This document shows, piece by piece, positions 1 through 14,000 of a stretch of DNA of 64,000 nt; the stretch's first letter is position 1, and every line of letters starts with the position of its first letter. Made by a program: the position numbers and the translations under genes. Under the pieces are notes generated by a model. The model did not search any database, had not been told where the DNA came from, and saw only the letters and a program-made list of their open reading frames with translations. The stretch covers positions 62,001 through 126,000 of the forward strand of contig WIXG01000148.1 in the NCBI GenBank assembly GCA_009869945.1. The letters run 5' to 3'. Source of the stretch: Mesaphorura yosii. Lineage: Eukaryota > Arthropoda > Collembola > Poduromorpha > Tullbergiidae.

Positions 1-3000
1 GTGCAACACTCTCCGTCCAGGCGATTGTGATTTCCATGCCAAGAGCAGATGAATGCTTTCCTTATGGACAGATTAACTGGTAGTTGCTGCCTCCCTTCGA
101 AGGGGTGCAATCGTGCAATACTGAGTCACGGGATCACGGCACGTACGCAAGTCCGTCCGCGTTGGCGTTTTCGCTGTAATGGTATTACATCTTAATGGTT
201 GCTAACTTGTGATTTCACGCGAAATCAGCCATTTAAGTGAAGTTCTCAGAGCGTAATCGCAGATTCGTCCTATTTTTGTAATGGCATGTACCCGGAAGAA
301 CCACCTTATGAGTAAGTGGCATTTTCTGTTTTTCAAGTGACAAACACTCACAGCGCTCCTGTCCGAGTTTATTTCGTTTGATAGAGATCAAACCGGCGAT
401 CCTTTGTGGACGGCAAAATGGAAAGCATTCCCTTTTCTATTTCGAGAATTTGTAACAACCAGCTTCTGACTGCCTTCTGCAATGAAATTTTCCGAGGTTT
501 AAATGAATGACAAGAGTTCCGCCGAATTAAATAAATCTCGCTGGCGTCACTCACTCTGGCGAACGCAAACGAATGTCGGCAACTACGAACTAATCATAAT
601 TTCTTGTTTATGTTGCCTGACACCCAGCAGTGCAGGGCAAAAAATGTCAATCAATTCCCGTGGTGCTATAACCAACTTCAGTTTTGCGTGGCCGCGCATG
701 CCCGTGTCTGCTTTCACCAACTTTCCTCCGAGTTTACTTTCTCCTGCCCCTCCGTCTACGTCTTGACTCAACTTGTGACACGCCATGGCGATCTTCGTGT
801 GTCAGATGGACAGAAAAGGCACAGATTCACACTCACAGAGGCCCAGCTTCATACATTCAATTTGGTCCGATTCTTTTGCGTCTCTTCGCCTTATTGGAGC
901 ATCGGCTGTTGGTTGAGGTTGTCACATAAATTGACCTCGTCAACATAAAATTTCGTTTGGTCAAGTTTCCCGTTTCTGTTGCAAACCAGTCTAGTGACCC
1001 ACTGATTTTTGTCGATTTGGACCATGTCAACTTGCAGTCTCCTCAGCTTTTCTCGCACACACGCAATTGATTCCTCGTTTCCAAAGTTCGTTAACATCAA
1101 ATTCTGAAATTAATGAACATTAACCACAACATGTTTCGTTTTCAATCTGGCGTCGTCAGGACTTCTTTGCGGCTGTGTAAATATGAATTTTGTTTTTCGG
1201 AGAAACCGCAACATAATTTCCACGCCCACCATCTCAGAATACGTCTGCTCCCGATCGGGTTTGTCTCTACCAGCAATCTTAAACATGAATTTCTGGATCA
1301 TTCGATTACGCTGTTGACGCAATGGCGCAAGTATTGTGCAAGCTGACATTATGTGTTCAACGGCACAGCGTGGGTTGTATGGTTTTTCAGCGACTGGACT
1401 GTGGTAACAAATGTCAAGCAAACGCAATAATCGAGGGAAATTAATGAGCTCGTGGAACCGTTTTACGAAACTGTCCCGAAAACAGCCGTCAGCAGTAACT
1501 TACTTGACTTGACTTGACTTTGATTTGACATTTTGTCAGTGGTACAAGTAGATTAATAAAGCGTTATCATTGTCTCGTTCAAGCAATGCGCCCTTTCATT
1601 GTTCGTTCGCGCTTGTCAATGTCATTTTGCCAAATTTTGAACGCACATTACATAAATAATGATAACTTGACACCGAAGAACAGATCATGGAAAGAGAAAA
1701 GATTTGTTTTGAGATCTCACTGTCATCTGGTCTACTGCTGATTCGTTTGTTTCACAGCCGTTTTATATATAACCCGTTTAGAATTAATTTCAAATATGAT
1801 TACTACGTCATGAGCTGGTGGGCTGCATGATAAGCTTTCAAACAGCAATTACAAGTTGTAATTCACAACTAGCGTTTCTTGCATAAGTGTATTTTGAAAT
1901 AGAATTACGACCTGATTAAATACCTTTTTAAGTTGATGTCGTTCAAAAAATAAACTGATGAATGGATACGTCGAGGTTGTTTTCATTCGTGAAGGGAAAA
2001 GGAACAGGAGATTGGCTTGTAGACTCTGCTTCAATTAGACAGCTAATCTTTCTTCGTTTCGCGCTCACCTCCGTGTTGTCTCGAGTTAGATTACGCTTTA
2101 ATAAAACTTTCATTCGGTCAGGAATATCTCATTGCAGAACCGAAGTGTTCCTTGCGTAAACATTCTTCACTTGAGCATGGAGTGTCAATTGTCCAGTACC
2201 TTTGACTCCCTTAGATTCTGGTTATTCCCAAAAAATGGCGAAGGTGCAAAGTTAAAATGGTCATAGTATTCACGAGAACGTGGTTCAGATATTTGACTGG
2301 GACACACGTCGTAGTCCGTATCTTCTCATTACCCATGACTTTGATGGATAGAATTTCATTATGAGACATCTTCATAACCAGAAGTAGGAGGGTTGACACT
2401 TAACCTTCATGTTTCTATCAGGTGCATTGCGCAATTTAGTTGCGGGACATGAGCGCATAAATGTTGGATGTATACCCGTTGATAGTTGTGTGAAAGGTTA
2501 CGTTAACCACGCCGGATTGTCGTCGGACAAAGTTCACTACGCACTAGAACCGCTTCGCTGGAGTGAATTGATTTGCCAAGAGCCAAAATGCCATCTTCAG
2601 CTTGGAATCAGTAAAATAACGTTGCTTTCTATTCCAGGACGCCATCCAGCTATTGGAATACAAACATTCTCATCGTCCTCGTCTAGATTCAAGAGAAAAC
2701 TTGTGTGTTTCACACACATGCATGAGAAAGAGCAACACATTCATGTTCGGTGAAGAAGTTCAATCATAGGCACAGATCAAATTCCATCATGGTGGGCTGA
2801 CAGCTCCAAGTGGTCCAGCCAGTATTCCTCAGCAAAGGAGCAATGAGTCTCTATTCTTTCACAAGTGTGTGACTTTAATCAATTGTTCTCTCATGCAATC
2901 CATGAGCATTCATGAAACTACTAGCCTAATTGAATTTCTGATTTTGCTTCGCAGTTGCTCCAAATGATTTGATCATTACAAAATTGGTTGAAACATGTAA

Positions 3001-3457
3001 CGACCACACCAAAACACAAAGCACGTAATTTTACTATGCAAGTTGTGCTGCATATTTCACATATACTTTATATTATTGTTACACAGATGAGGGTTGGAGG
3101 AAGGCGAACAGAAAATGCACAGCCACGGTACAAAGTGACTATGCCTGCTGGTAGTGACCTTTAATGAGTTTCAATGTCATATTATGGAAAGAAATTAGCA
3201 ACATTGTAACATAATCTAAGTCAGCCGCATGCAACGCAACGAAAACATGTGCTTGATGATGACTAACAAAACTAATTTGCACTGGAAGACTATTGCTGCA
3301 GCTGTATTAATTTCAAGCCTCGAACACGCTAGAATGTAAGATTACTTGCGGAATGCAGAGATTACTTTACGATGGAAGTATACTAAAGTTTTCAAAATTT
3401 GCGTCGCATCGAAGATAGACTCGTCATTACTTATGCATTACAGAAACATAACTTATA
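1..3457. other. non-coding stretch, no gene recognised
   Basis: Open frames here are short (about 115 codons at most), unrelated to any family I know, and not bordered by convincing splice sites. The only structure I note is a TTGAC microsatellite near 1502 and a short transposon-end-like word near 2030, both listed separately. Distant regulatory DNA or untranslated exons of a neighbouring gene cannot be excluded. Confidence 0.6.
1502..1520. repeat. TTGAC pentanucleotide microsatellite
   Basis: About three and a half head-to-tail copies of a TTGAC unit (ACTTGACTTGACTTGACTTT), followed by a decayed copy (TGATTTGACA). It is a short simple repeat with no evident function. Confidence 0.7.
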
Positions 3458-3668
3458 CAGTCCGTCTATTGAAATAACCGATCAAGAAAATGCTAGATTT
3501 TAGAACAATGGTTTTATGAATGGCAATGTCATTTGCATGTATATAGAGAGGGAGATAAGCACTAATATTACAGCATTTCAGACGTTTCGATTTAGACCAA
3601 ATGCGCCGTACAAAATCGATAAGCTCCAAAATTTCGACTCGATGCTGTCTAATTGAAAAGGATAATTT
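3458..3668. repeat. Left IR/DR arm of the Tc1-like element
   Basis: The outer direct repeat starts at 3458 (CAGTCCGTCTATTGAAATAA) and the inner one lies around 3645-3660 (CTGTCTAATTGAAAAG). The shared core is GTCTA(A)TTGAA, in the same orientation in both. In IR/DR transposons these repeats are the transposase binding sites. The sequence between the two repeats shows little similarity to the right arm, so the arm as a whole has diverged and mainly the repeats are recognisable. Confidence 0.8.
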
Positions 3669-3804
3669 GTTAATTTCGTTTCACAAAACGCTTCTAGAGT
3701 TTGAATTGGCTTCATCTTGCCGAAATTCTACTAAATCACTTTAAATTGAGTTGAATTAATTAAAACTTACACTAATTCTTTTTTAAAAATGGGTCTTCAA
3801 AATT

Positions 3805-4736
3805 TGAGGCAAGATGGCAAAACTGTGGCTCGGTTGCTCAAGAGATTAATGAAAGTGTGATTGATGACGAATACTTCAATCAAGGATAAAATTACAGGAA
3901 GAACCATCCTGGAGCAAAGAGCAAGCTAGATGACCGGGCAAAACGACGAATTTTCAAGGAGGTTAGCAACAGAAGTGTATCCTGTGTTCAAATAAAAGAT
4001 AATTTGAAGCTTAAAGGGTCCCGAGGTACTGTCTACAGCACTCTCGCAATAGCAATAACCTCAAATTCGCGAAGGAAAAGAAGCCACCATTGAAACCAAA
4101 TCATAAACAAAAGAGAGCGGCGTGGGCTCAGGACAAAGTTGGGTGGAACGAAGAATGGAACGTCATCTTTAGTGATGACAAAAGTTCAACTTTGATGGCC
4201 CGGATGGTTTCGCCAACTATTGGCACGATCTAAGAAAGGAGAAAGTGCTTCTTTCGAAGAGGCAGCGGTTGGTCACTGATGGTTTTGATTGCCTTCTCGT
4301 ACCACGGCAAGTCCACACTTCGTATCATATTGACAAGATTAAACACCGCTGCGTAAAAAACTGTCCTGGAGCAACATCTTTTGTCACTGTTGGGCGAGAT
4401 CCCGCTCCGCTCGCTGGCAAAGACAATTTTTATGCAGGACAACGCTCCAATTCATAACGCAAAAGTTGTGAAGGATTGGCTTAACAAGAAGAAAATCAAC
4501 CTCATGGACTGCCCGCCTTACTCGCCAGATCTCAATCCAATTGAGAATGTTTGAGCCATTCTCGTAAGACGTGTTTACGCAAATGGTAGACAGTGTAGCT
4601 CAATTGGCGAGCCCAGAACAGAGGAGAGGCAAGTTGGAACTCTTTTACACTTAACGAGCTTCGCCCATTCATAGATAGTATGAAGAGGAGAGTTGCTGAA
4701 GTTTTGATAGCTCAAGGAGGTTCAATCAACTATTAG
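3805..4736 (+). pseudogene. Broken Tc1-like DD34E transposase
   Basis: Remnants of a Tc1-family transposase can be read across several frames. In order they are a probable DNA-binding part, WNEEWNVIFSDD carrying the first catalytic Asp (4174-4176), then after a frameshift FNFDGPDGFANYWHDL, then QDNAPIHNAKVV with the second Asp (4438-4440), and PPYSPDLNPIEN with the catalytic Glu. Thirty-four residues separate the second Asp and the Glu, giving the DD34E signature of Tc1. The conserved Trp after NPIENV is a TGA stop (4552-4554). The C-terminal segment ending in a TAG at 4734-4736 is in yet another frame. With at least three lesions, the gene cannot make an active enzyme. Confidence 0.85.
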
Positions 4737-4789
4737 CATAAATCAAAATTCACTTCTATGTAAGAATTAGCAATATTTTTCATTATTCT

Positions 4790-5000
4790 TCGATCCGGCT
4801 ACTTCAATTAGACAACTCAAAGTGTCGTTTTCAGTTTTCCGTTGATAAATACCATTAGTCTTGAAATAATAAGTCAAATCTTGCTCAGTTATTTCGCGTC
4901 TCATACCAGGGCAATATCATTTCATTACATCAATTGCACGTGCAATACTCATAACAGAATCGAGCTTTTTCACAATCGACTATTTCAATTAGACGGACTC
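4790..5000. repeat. Right IR/DR arm of the Tc1-like element
   Basis: The inner repeat (CTACTTCAATTAGACAACT, about 4799-4817) and the outer repeat (CTATTTCAATTAGACGGACT, ending at 5000) share the word CAATTAGAC and lie 181 bp apart. They are the inverted partners of the two repeats of the left arm. A 179-codon open frame starting at 4842 runs out of this arm into flanking DNA and is judged accidental. Confidence 0.8.
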
Positions 5001-5002
5001 TA

Positions 5003-8000
5003 CAAGTGTATTCCAGTAATACTTATTCAAATGTCCAGAAAACCGGTTGCGCGATCAAGTCATTGCATTCGATCGAGGATGGCGATGGTTATTATTAAAC
5101 GGGCTTTGGTCTTGCTCTGGCTGAGTAGATTTGGGACGTGTACAATTCACATTTTAACGTTTCGTTCGATATGCGGTGAACTGCGCAGAACCGGAGTTTG
5201 GTTGGGATTGGGCCTAGCACCTGTGATCTTTGATTTGAATGCTGATGTGTGTATGACCTACTTAAGGGCTCTCACAAAGCAAAGGTTCAGCAGCTCAGTC
5301 GAGCTACCCTTTTATTTGTCGTTCCTTCTTTCTCTATCGGAACCCCTCAATCACATTGTGAAGTTGTATTGTTGTTTTTAACAGGCCGCAAAGAGTAAAA
5401 TTTTTACGATCATGTTTGTAAGACGGCCGCGTTCTTGGACTCTTCGTTCGAACATGACCATACTTCTGCTGTGACACGGATGCGATGCGAGAAAACAAAG
5501 AAACTTTCCAACTCATAGATTCTTAGTCTGGTCGGAAAACATCAGACCTGATTGTGACAGACAAAGAGATGATGCGATTTCCGATCATAAGAATTGGTAC
5601 GAGGGCAAAATTAATTTTTCTAAAAATACGCTGACTAATCAGTCTCTTCCGTTTACTTAGGTGCAAAATTGTTACAACTGTACGTAACAAGTACTACATG
5701 AACTAAATGAACGGTTTATTTTTTTTACTGCTCCGGCTGCCTTTCATTCGCTCGTGTATAATTTCGCCACGCCGAGTTCATGTTGCAATTGTGTTTTATT
5801 TGTTTTCCTGCAACCAAAATAAAACAATGGGTCATAAAGTTTGCATTCATGCCAAGCGTAGTTTGGAAATTTTATGGACATGAAAATATAGAAATCGGTT
5901 CTTTCGCAGAGAAGAAAAACTGCACCGGCCGCCAGGCCAGTATAATTAAACACAGCAATGTACATTTGTTCTACTTCACCGCCGCTCAGGGTCCTCTGAT
6001 CAGATTTTAACAATTGCTAAATATGATACTTAACCGTTTCGTGCATGGCAATTTGACATTAAGCTGCGCGCTGAAATGAATGGTTTCATTCCTCAAAATA
6101 GTCATACCGTGAAATAAGAAAATAATGATGGCAATGAACGAACCGAATGCAAATTTTATGTGTTTCTAATTCATTGTGGTCCATATTTGGTACTTCGGCA
6201 CATGTGTATGAAATTAATAAGGCAAAGCAGGTAAGAATCCATGTTTTATGACGGTTTCTCAAGAGCAGGACTTACTACTCGATTTAAGGGCAGAGAACAT
6301 TGACAAACCTGAATGAGAAATTGTTAAAAATACACAAACGGCGTTATGAATTATGATTAGGATCAGTTTTAGTAAGAGTTCTTTTTGAAAAAAATGCATT
6401 CGCGACTCGCAGAATTTTGAGTGAATAATCTCACTGGCAGCGCGGAGGAAGTCAGAGCTGCGAGCAAAAAACTGTGAATTCAATTCCATGTCGAAATAGC
6501 CATAAATCAGCATTATTATTAGTGTACATATACGTTGAGACCGTGTTTAATTTGTGATAACCTTGGAGTTATGTATTTGACTTTGCACTGCAAGCAAGTG
6601 ACACATCAATACAGTACACATTATGTATGCACTAACCGTCCACATTTCGTTTTGCCGCTGCATTGGTTCGGATCACTTTTCATAAAAATGCACATTCATT
6701 TTTAGAAAAGACGGCGACAGTCAATTTTTCACGTCTACTGATGTTCGCATGAAAACAAATTATGCAGATTTTATCTTGTACTTATTTCGCTCATTCGGAG
6801 CCTGAGCATTTGTATGTATTTCGCAGGAGAAAACGGTTCATAGAATATTTCAATTTCAGGTTTTCATTTCTCATAATCTTTTGAACGGCTATTTCGTGGT
6901 TTGAGCCTGTACATAGATTTGAAGAGTAATTCTCGTTCAGGGTATTTACATTAAGACGCTACATCTCGATTAAGATAGGCCATGGGCAGGAAGTTGCCAT
7001 TGCCAAAATGTTATCGCTGGTTTATTAGCAGCGTTGCCTGCCTGCCACTATTTCGCATTAACTTGGTGAGACCCGCAATCGAAGCAGGCAAACCGCGGAC
7101 TGTGAGTTAATTAAAACATCATCGCATCGAAATGTTTTCGTGGTGCATATTATTTACATTCGATTGAGTTACCACTTATTAGCAGGACTTTGGAGGCTAA
7201 GTTGCACACGCTCTGTTCGCCGTCGGCTCAATTAAGCACATGTTGAAATGCGCCACAGAAGTTGACACAGGCCGAGTCCACGCAACAACAAAAAACAAAT
7301 ATTTATCAAGACTTGGCTCAAGTACGTCAAAACATTTGAGCACCCGACTCCATCACAAGGCGTGTGTTCCATTAAGGATTTCTATTAAAATACCCTAAAC
7401 TGTAACCAGTTTAGAAAAAAGCTAGAGACTTTAGAACTTTGAAAATCGTCAGCTCATGGCCTGAGCCAGCCATCTTGGAGACCACTAATTCGGCATTAAA
7501 GTTCTATTTATATTTTCCTCAGGCTTTGCAGCTTAATTGGCTCAAGGTGCATGGCGCAGGCAAATTCCTAAAGAAATAAGTTACTTTCATTGTACGAAAC
7601 CCTGTGAATACGACACGAAAGGCGAAGATCATTTAGTTGGGCTGGCCGCGTTGGACTGGGCATGACGAGCGAGTGGCACATGCAGAGCGTGGCCACTCGT
7701 CGCAAAGACGCAGTAGGCTTTATTAGGCTCTTATCAAATTACTAAGTTAGCAGCTCGAATCACATGGCTCATCTTGCGTCAACAGGTGGATCTCGATTAC
7801 CTTAAACAAAGAGGGCTTTGAGAGTTGACGTACACAAGTTTGTGCTATATTATCGAAAATTTGGTTAATTAGCATTGTCTGGGCCGAGTATGGGCAAAAT
7901 AAAAATTGATTTCTCGAAACGTCTAATTCATCACAGGATCATACAAATCTGTTTGGGAGATTAGGCGCATATATTTAGAATACGGCATTATCGTTGTCTT

Positions 8001-11000
8001 TAATTTCGTGAACGCTTCAATTAAAACATAAGAGAGACCAAGTCATGAGAATCTGCGGCGAATAAAAAACATTAAATTGCGACATCGAGCAATTCTTCCA
8101 TCCCAAAACCTGGCTTCTAATTAGTAGTAGTTGGCAGTTGTAAATCTGGAAATACAAAGAATTAAAGAATAAAGAAAGAAAGAAGAAGAAGAAAAGAAAA
8201 GAAAGATGAATCGTTTAATTTAGAAATTTAGATATGTTCAAATGAGTGCTGATGATCGTCCACTTTTGGATTCCATCCAATGGATCAGATGGATTTGGAA
8301 TCTGAGAGGTACAAATTGAAATTAATGTATCAGTCACGTAATATCCAATTATGTAACTCAGTTAGACGTATAAGTCACTCATTCTGTGCCTCGTGTTGAT
8401 TGAGCCAGAGTACTCCAATTTGCACTTAAAACTACTCAAAGATGAAGCAACGGAGCAGTACAATTTTATGAGTGTTCTGGCGTTGAACAACACCACAACA
8501 CCTGGACGCTTATTTCGTGTTATTTTGGGCAGCGGTGCAGCTCAGGCAGCGCTGATCGACATCACTCAATCGCTATTGTAGGTCATACGAATGGGTACAT
8601 TTCGGATCGTAGAATCGAAATTTATTAATACATCTTCACTGCTCAAAAATTGCTTGAATTTGATCACACCATCGCAGCCATTGTGCACTGGCGAACATTT
8701 AACCTGCCGCAGTCAGGTGCGCGCTAATTGCGGTTTGCAGATGTGTCCAAATAAAGCGCGATGAATCATGGTATGTGAACCTGGATTAAAGTCCTTCACA
8801 GTGAAGCATTCCAGGCCACTTGCAGAAAAGTGTCAGATTATGTTGGTTCATGTTTGTGCGCGTGAAGTGCACTTACATAACGCCAACTCTCTGATCAGCT
8901 CTGTTCAGATCAGTTTAAACGCCAGGCTCTGGCATCATTATCGGCCCGGGTAAGGATCGCCTTTTGCCATTGTACATGACTGCGACTGCACGTGACATTT
9001 CGGGCTTACAGCTCAGATTTCTATTATTACAATTTACAGTTTTGCTAATTGGAGGTATAATCCAAGCATTTACTTGACTATAAATCACACTTCAAGCATG
9101 CTTGATAATGAGACTTCAAGTTCAAGTTGGCAGAACCTGTTTAGGAATTCACACAGCTTGCATCAAAAGTAAACACGCATATTAACGCAAATGCATTGGT
9201 GAGTAGTGTCGCGTATGTTAATTGCTACAGCAAAATTAATCTACGCATAATTTTCGAATGGTACGTTATTTATATTGTCATTCTCGTGGTCTTTAGTTGG
9301 ACTCTCACTCACATTCACGCCCCATGCTTTGAAGAGCTCTCAACAATAACATTAACCGCCCTTGTGTTTACGTTCGCACATTGCAAACAACAACGGCGTT
9401 TACTTCGTCCAACTGTCCATACACCAGTATAAGTCCAGGTCGAAGTGAGGAGGCTCTTGATTTCCTAATTTCAATTCCTTCAAAGTCCAGGTTATTTTTT
9501 ACTTTTTGCAAAAGTATATACAAACTCGCAAACTCGATGATCAGATCGCTCATCGCGTGACCTTTAACACAAAGCATCTTCTTCACTCGCCAAACGCACC
9601 TTATTTTAATTGCGAGATTACTATACACGCAATAAGGAAAAACAAGCATTTTTCGCCAAAATCAGTTCTGTCTCTGCGACTAAGTTGAACTTGAATCGCC
9701 TCATACAATGAAACATTCTCTCAACTTTGCATTTGTTCTGCGAGTATGATTTTAAGATAAAGTTTATGGTTTGCTCACAATTGGCGAGACCAGCATGGCA
9801 ACTACAATTACGCTTTGCCTATTTGAATGACTCATTTTCATAAAAGCAAGGCAAGGCAAAGCGACCTCAAAAGCGGCGATAATTTTCTTTAACTTCATTA
9901 CAGCTTTGAAGTCATTAATGAAAGGCACATTTGTTCAATGCGCTGCGACTCATCTGAAATCATCGTGTAAAATTACAATTTCACATGTAAAAAATGTACA
10001 GTCGCACTCTGTTGATGAAGGATACCACAATTGAAATGTGCGTGATTCAACAATAGAGGTTAATATTTTATTATCGCTCGAAACAATCGCCTTATAAGCA
10101 GATTCTTCTCGAGCGCTTATTTCGAATGCCGATTGTTCATTCTTGTGAGTTGTGACCATGTTCCTCTTCGCGGTATCTGGAAAATGCTTATCATGCTCCT
10201 TAGATTCTGGGAATTCTTTACGACAACCACTTCTTTTCATGGCTCTGTGCGCAATCCCCGTCTCCAACTCGTTGTGTCCAAATCTCTACAAGAAAGCTTA
10301 AAGGTAAACAATTCAGAGAGTAATCTTGTGACCTTATTGCTTCCTAGCGAAAGATTTCCTTTGAAGTTAATCTGGACTGATTAAAGTATGTGACACAAAA
10401 TATGAGAATTATAATATCTTCAGTGCACACGTGAGTAATTCGTTTCCTGGTAGACAATCTAGGCCTGGTTAAGCGGATTGCGTTCGAAGAAGGGCAAAGA
10501 CGATTTTGACTGCAATTCTACTCTAATAAAACGCCAGATCTGATAAAATATCCATTAGAACACAGGTCAAGCTTAGAAATGTTCACTGCTGAGCTTCGTT
10601 AATAGGACTATCTCTCACAGTCAGTCAATTTTAATACTTGCAGAAAATTAACCTTTTTATCATGGTATCCAATAAACTGAAAGGATTCTGGAAGAAACCC
10701 TCCGGTAACTTTGAATACCTGCCCACGCTGAAATTCCATTTACGTATCAAGCACGACAGCTAATGCCATGTCCTATTTCGAAAGTAGTTTCAGATTTCTG
10801 TCACAAATGATACACACATTCAGGAGGCTATTTAATCGGAAGCCTGACATTCCAGGAAGTTCAAAAATGTCTATTTGTCATTCCTGATAAAAGAGGACTA
10901 CAGATACCTGGACATTCCTGACGTTTCAAGACTGAAAGAATGGGATTTCTGGAGAAGAGCTAATGGATTTCGTATGAATACATCAGGGATCATCAAAGAA

Positions 11001-14000
11001 TAGCTTCAGCTCATGTTTCTAATAGGCGCATGTCACTTGACAACTTCCGACCTCCAGGCACCAAAAATTAACTAGGCTTCTACCCCGCGGGTTAAGTTAA
11101 AACTAATTATTCCTATGAAGTCTCCTTTAAGCCATGTCACACAATAAAAAGAATTCAGATCAGGAAAAGCTGTAAATATTTTATGATTTTATTGCTTCTG
11201 TTTACATGTCGAGCAACTCGAGAATCGAAATGGTATGCGCATTTTGTCTCATATTTTTAGGTGCACCCTACTCGTTACTTAGACTCTGAAACGCACATTG
11301 CCGAGTTGCGATCGAGTTTGCCAAATATTAACCTGTTTTTATTTTCAAGCCCAGTCGGAATGAATGCCCAATACACGGACAATATGTCGAGTCACAATAA
11401 AAGGGGAGTTTTCTCGTTTTCAGCAACTTTGCATAATATTTACTTTTTAGATGGTATCATTTCGAAGTGTTCTGGTAACAATTGTCCACAGGTAATAAAA
11501 TTTTACAAAGAAGGATTGTGAACTTATTTGAGCGTTTGCATTCCATTATGCAGGTTGTATTGAAATTCGCATTTTCGTTCTTTTAAGCAACCAAATCGCA
11601 AGCGGATAAATCTGCAGTGTCAATACCAGAGGCGAGATGTGAAACCACAAATATGTTTTTAAACCGTCTCAGTGGCTTCATGTAACCTGTGCAAATATTT
11701 ATAGACTTGCTGCAAAAAATGCAGACTCGCAAACGGTGGCGTGGCGTGCGTATTGCGCATCGGAACGAGTTTGCCTTCTGCACTAACATAACAAAACTGG
11801 AATAATTAAATACATTTTTGGATTATTGCTGTTGCGATCACTGGGCTGAACGAACTGCGATTGCGCACGCGAATTATCATAGGTCTGTCGTGGGATCAGA
11901 GCTCTGAAATTCTCGGAAACTATCTTCTGATTGTCCAACTACAAATGCAGTGGAGTAGTAAAGCAGTCAATTCAACTATCTTTGATTTTTCGTGATGCAA
12001 TCGTGCGAGCCGGACGCAATTTATGTTCTAAAATTAAATCCTGGTCAAAGTTGAATGTACACATAAAGTCTGGTCTCTCGTTACCTAATTGGAGTTTATT
12101 GTAGCTCAGAGCCCTATAATTTGAGTGCATAAAACACAGTTATGATGAACCGCTCCTCGCGTAAAACTGCAGCGCCATTGCACTGCGTGAAATGAATGTT
12201 CGCATGATTTGCGAAAGCAGACGGCAATTCGCGATGGTACTCATCATCCTCATCCTCGGTCCTCATCACATCAGCGGTGGAAGCGATGCTCGCAATATCG
12301 TAGACTGCCTTTTCTTTTTGGGTTCGAGTGTACTGTACTGTTCTGTTGTCGTCGTGCTCGTAAGTGGCAATGCAGTTCATTCAACGCTAAACTGTAATTA
12401 TTGTAATTGTGCTCCATCGTATTATTTATATCCTGTAAACTGCATTGCGTGATTTGGGTTGGGCTCAATTACACATTGCATTGCACGCGTTATTCACTAT
12501 TTACCGGTTTCAATTTAACACATGATCGTAAAGGAGCAGAAAGCAAAGCACATGCGTAGATTGATTTACGATGACATTTTGACTTCCTCTTCAACGCTGT
12601 GAATCTGCGTCCTGAGTTACTCTCTGAGTATGAGAGAAGTAACTAGCTAACCTCTGTCATTCAGCAGAGCCTGATGGCAGGCGAATGTGCCTTTAGCAGG
12701 TGAATTCCATTAAATTACAAAATTCATAAAAATTGGCTTGATTCTACAGCTCAATAATTGCAAAATTTGTAGGCAGAAGCTCGCACTCTAATACTTCCAA
12801 AAATTACGCTATCCAGCCTTGCCATATTCCATTCCTCTACCCACGTCGTATGAAAAAATATCAGATTATCGCGCACCGAAGATTTCCATGCAGCGTATTG
12901 TGCGCTTAACAATTTAGAACCGTCTGCATGAGAATCGGAAATAACCAGTTTCGAGTTGCCAATAGCATAAGAAATATGCATTATACAAGATTTTGGATGC
13001 ATGCTCACATCGTGACAGTTTGAGAGTAAATCTGGTTGCTCTATTGCAAAACCTCCCTACCCAGATGTCCAGTTTCCAGTCCAGTCCAACGAGAACTAAG
13101 TGCGTCGAGTTCTAGGTTGTAGCGTACAAGCCGGCTACGCTATCGTTTCCATCGCCTCAATGATGACATTGGAAAACTTTCGACGTGTAGTCTTAAGTGT
13201 TTGGCTGCTGATGTTGACCACAATGAGAATGAGACCAAGTTCGATTTGCCATTAAAGCGAACCGATAAGAGTTCCCATTTTGCCGCGCTACTGATATTGG
13301 TGTTGACATGTTTCTGAGTCTTGCATCATTCCGTCCTCGTACGCATCACTGGTCTGACTGCGGAATGTGAAACCACGAATGCCAAATCGAAATCAGACTC
13401 TAGTGCGTAGCAATCTTTGGAACTGTGTCAGCCTCAAATGTATAAATGTAAATGCACACCGACCGAGACTGGAACGCAATAAAATTTTGCATATGTCGTA
13501 TTGTGGGATGGCGTCGTTTTACGCATAGGCAGACACTCGCTAATGAATGCGTGTTTTTGCCAATTTAGTGCACATAAGACGAGGGATAGGCCAAGCACGT
13601 ATGCTAGAGGTAGATGTAGATCTGCATCCAGCCACTGAATATTGGCCACCACCAACATTGCATAATACAAACGCCAACTCAGATCGCTTTAACCAAACAT
13701 GTAACGTTGAAAATTCTGAAACGCAAAAAGTTTCGGCAGCCCAACTTTTTCCATTGTTCCTACATTGCTACATGTCACATTGTGAGTCCTACAGACACAG
13801 GAAGACAACGGAACGGCACGGCTAAAGGCGATACAGTGACGGGACTAAGGACATAGAACGTTGCCAGCAGCGCATGATTGCAATGGAACTGGAAGTGTAA
13901 ATCGTAAATAGCTACTCGTGGTTATAAAAAAAAACAGTGCCAGGCGACGAAGAGGCCCTGGACACGAATGCGTCATGAAGCAGACTCTTACAGGGGGATC

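Larger units (their letters stand above)
3458..5000 (+). mobile_element. Decayed Tc1-like (DD34E) DNA transposon with IR/DR ends
   Basis: A 1543-bp element is bounded by TA dinucleotides (3456-3457 and 5001-5002), the target-site duplication expected of Tc1/mariner elements. The left end reads CAGTCCGTCTATTGAAATA and the right end is its near-perfect inverted match, TATTTCAATTAGACGGACTC. A second copy of the core word (TGTCTAATTGAA) lies 183 bp inside the left end, and its inverted partner lies 181 bp inside the right end. This paired outer and inner direct-repeat layout is known from Tc1-type elements such as Sleeping Beauty and Minos. The interior holds a broken transposase in the same orientation. 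The element is surely non-autonomous now. It could only be mobile if a functional related transposase exists elsewhere. Confidence 0.85.

Noticed and set aside
4842..5381. 179-codon plus-strand open frame
   Set aside because: It begins in the right arm of the Tc1-like element and runs across its end into flanking DNA. Composition and lack of domains indicate chance.
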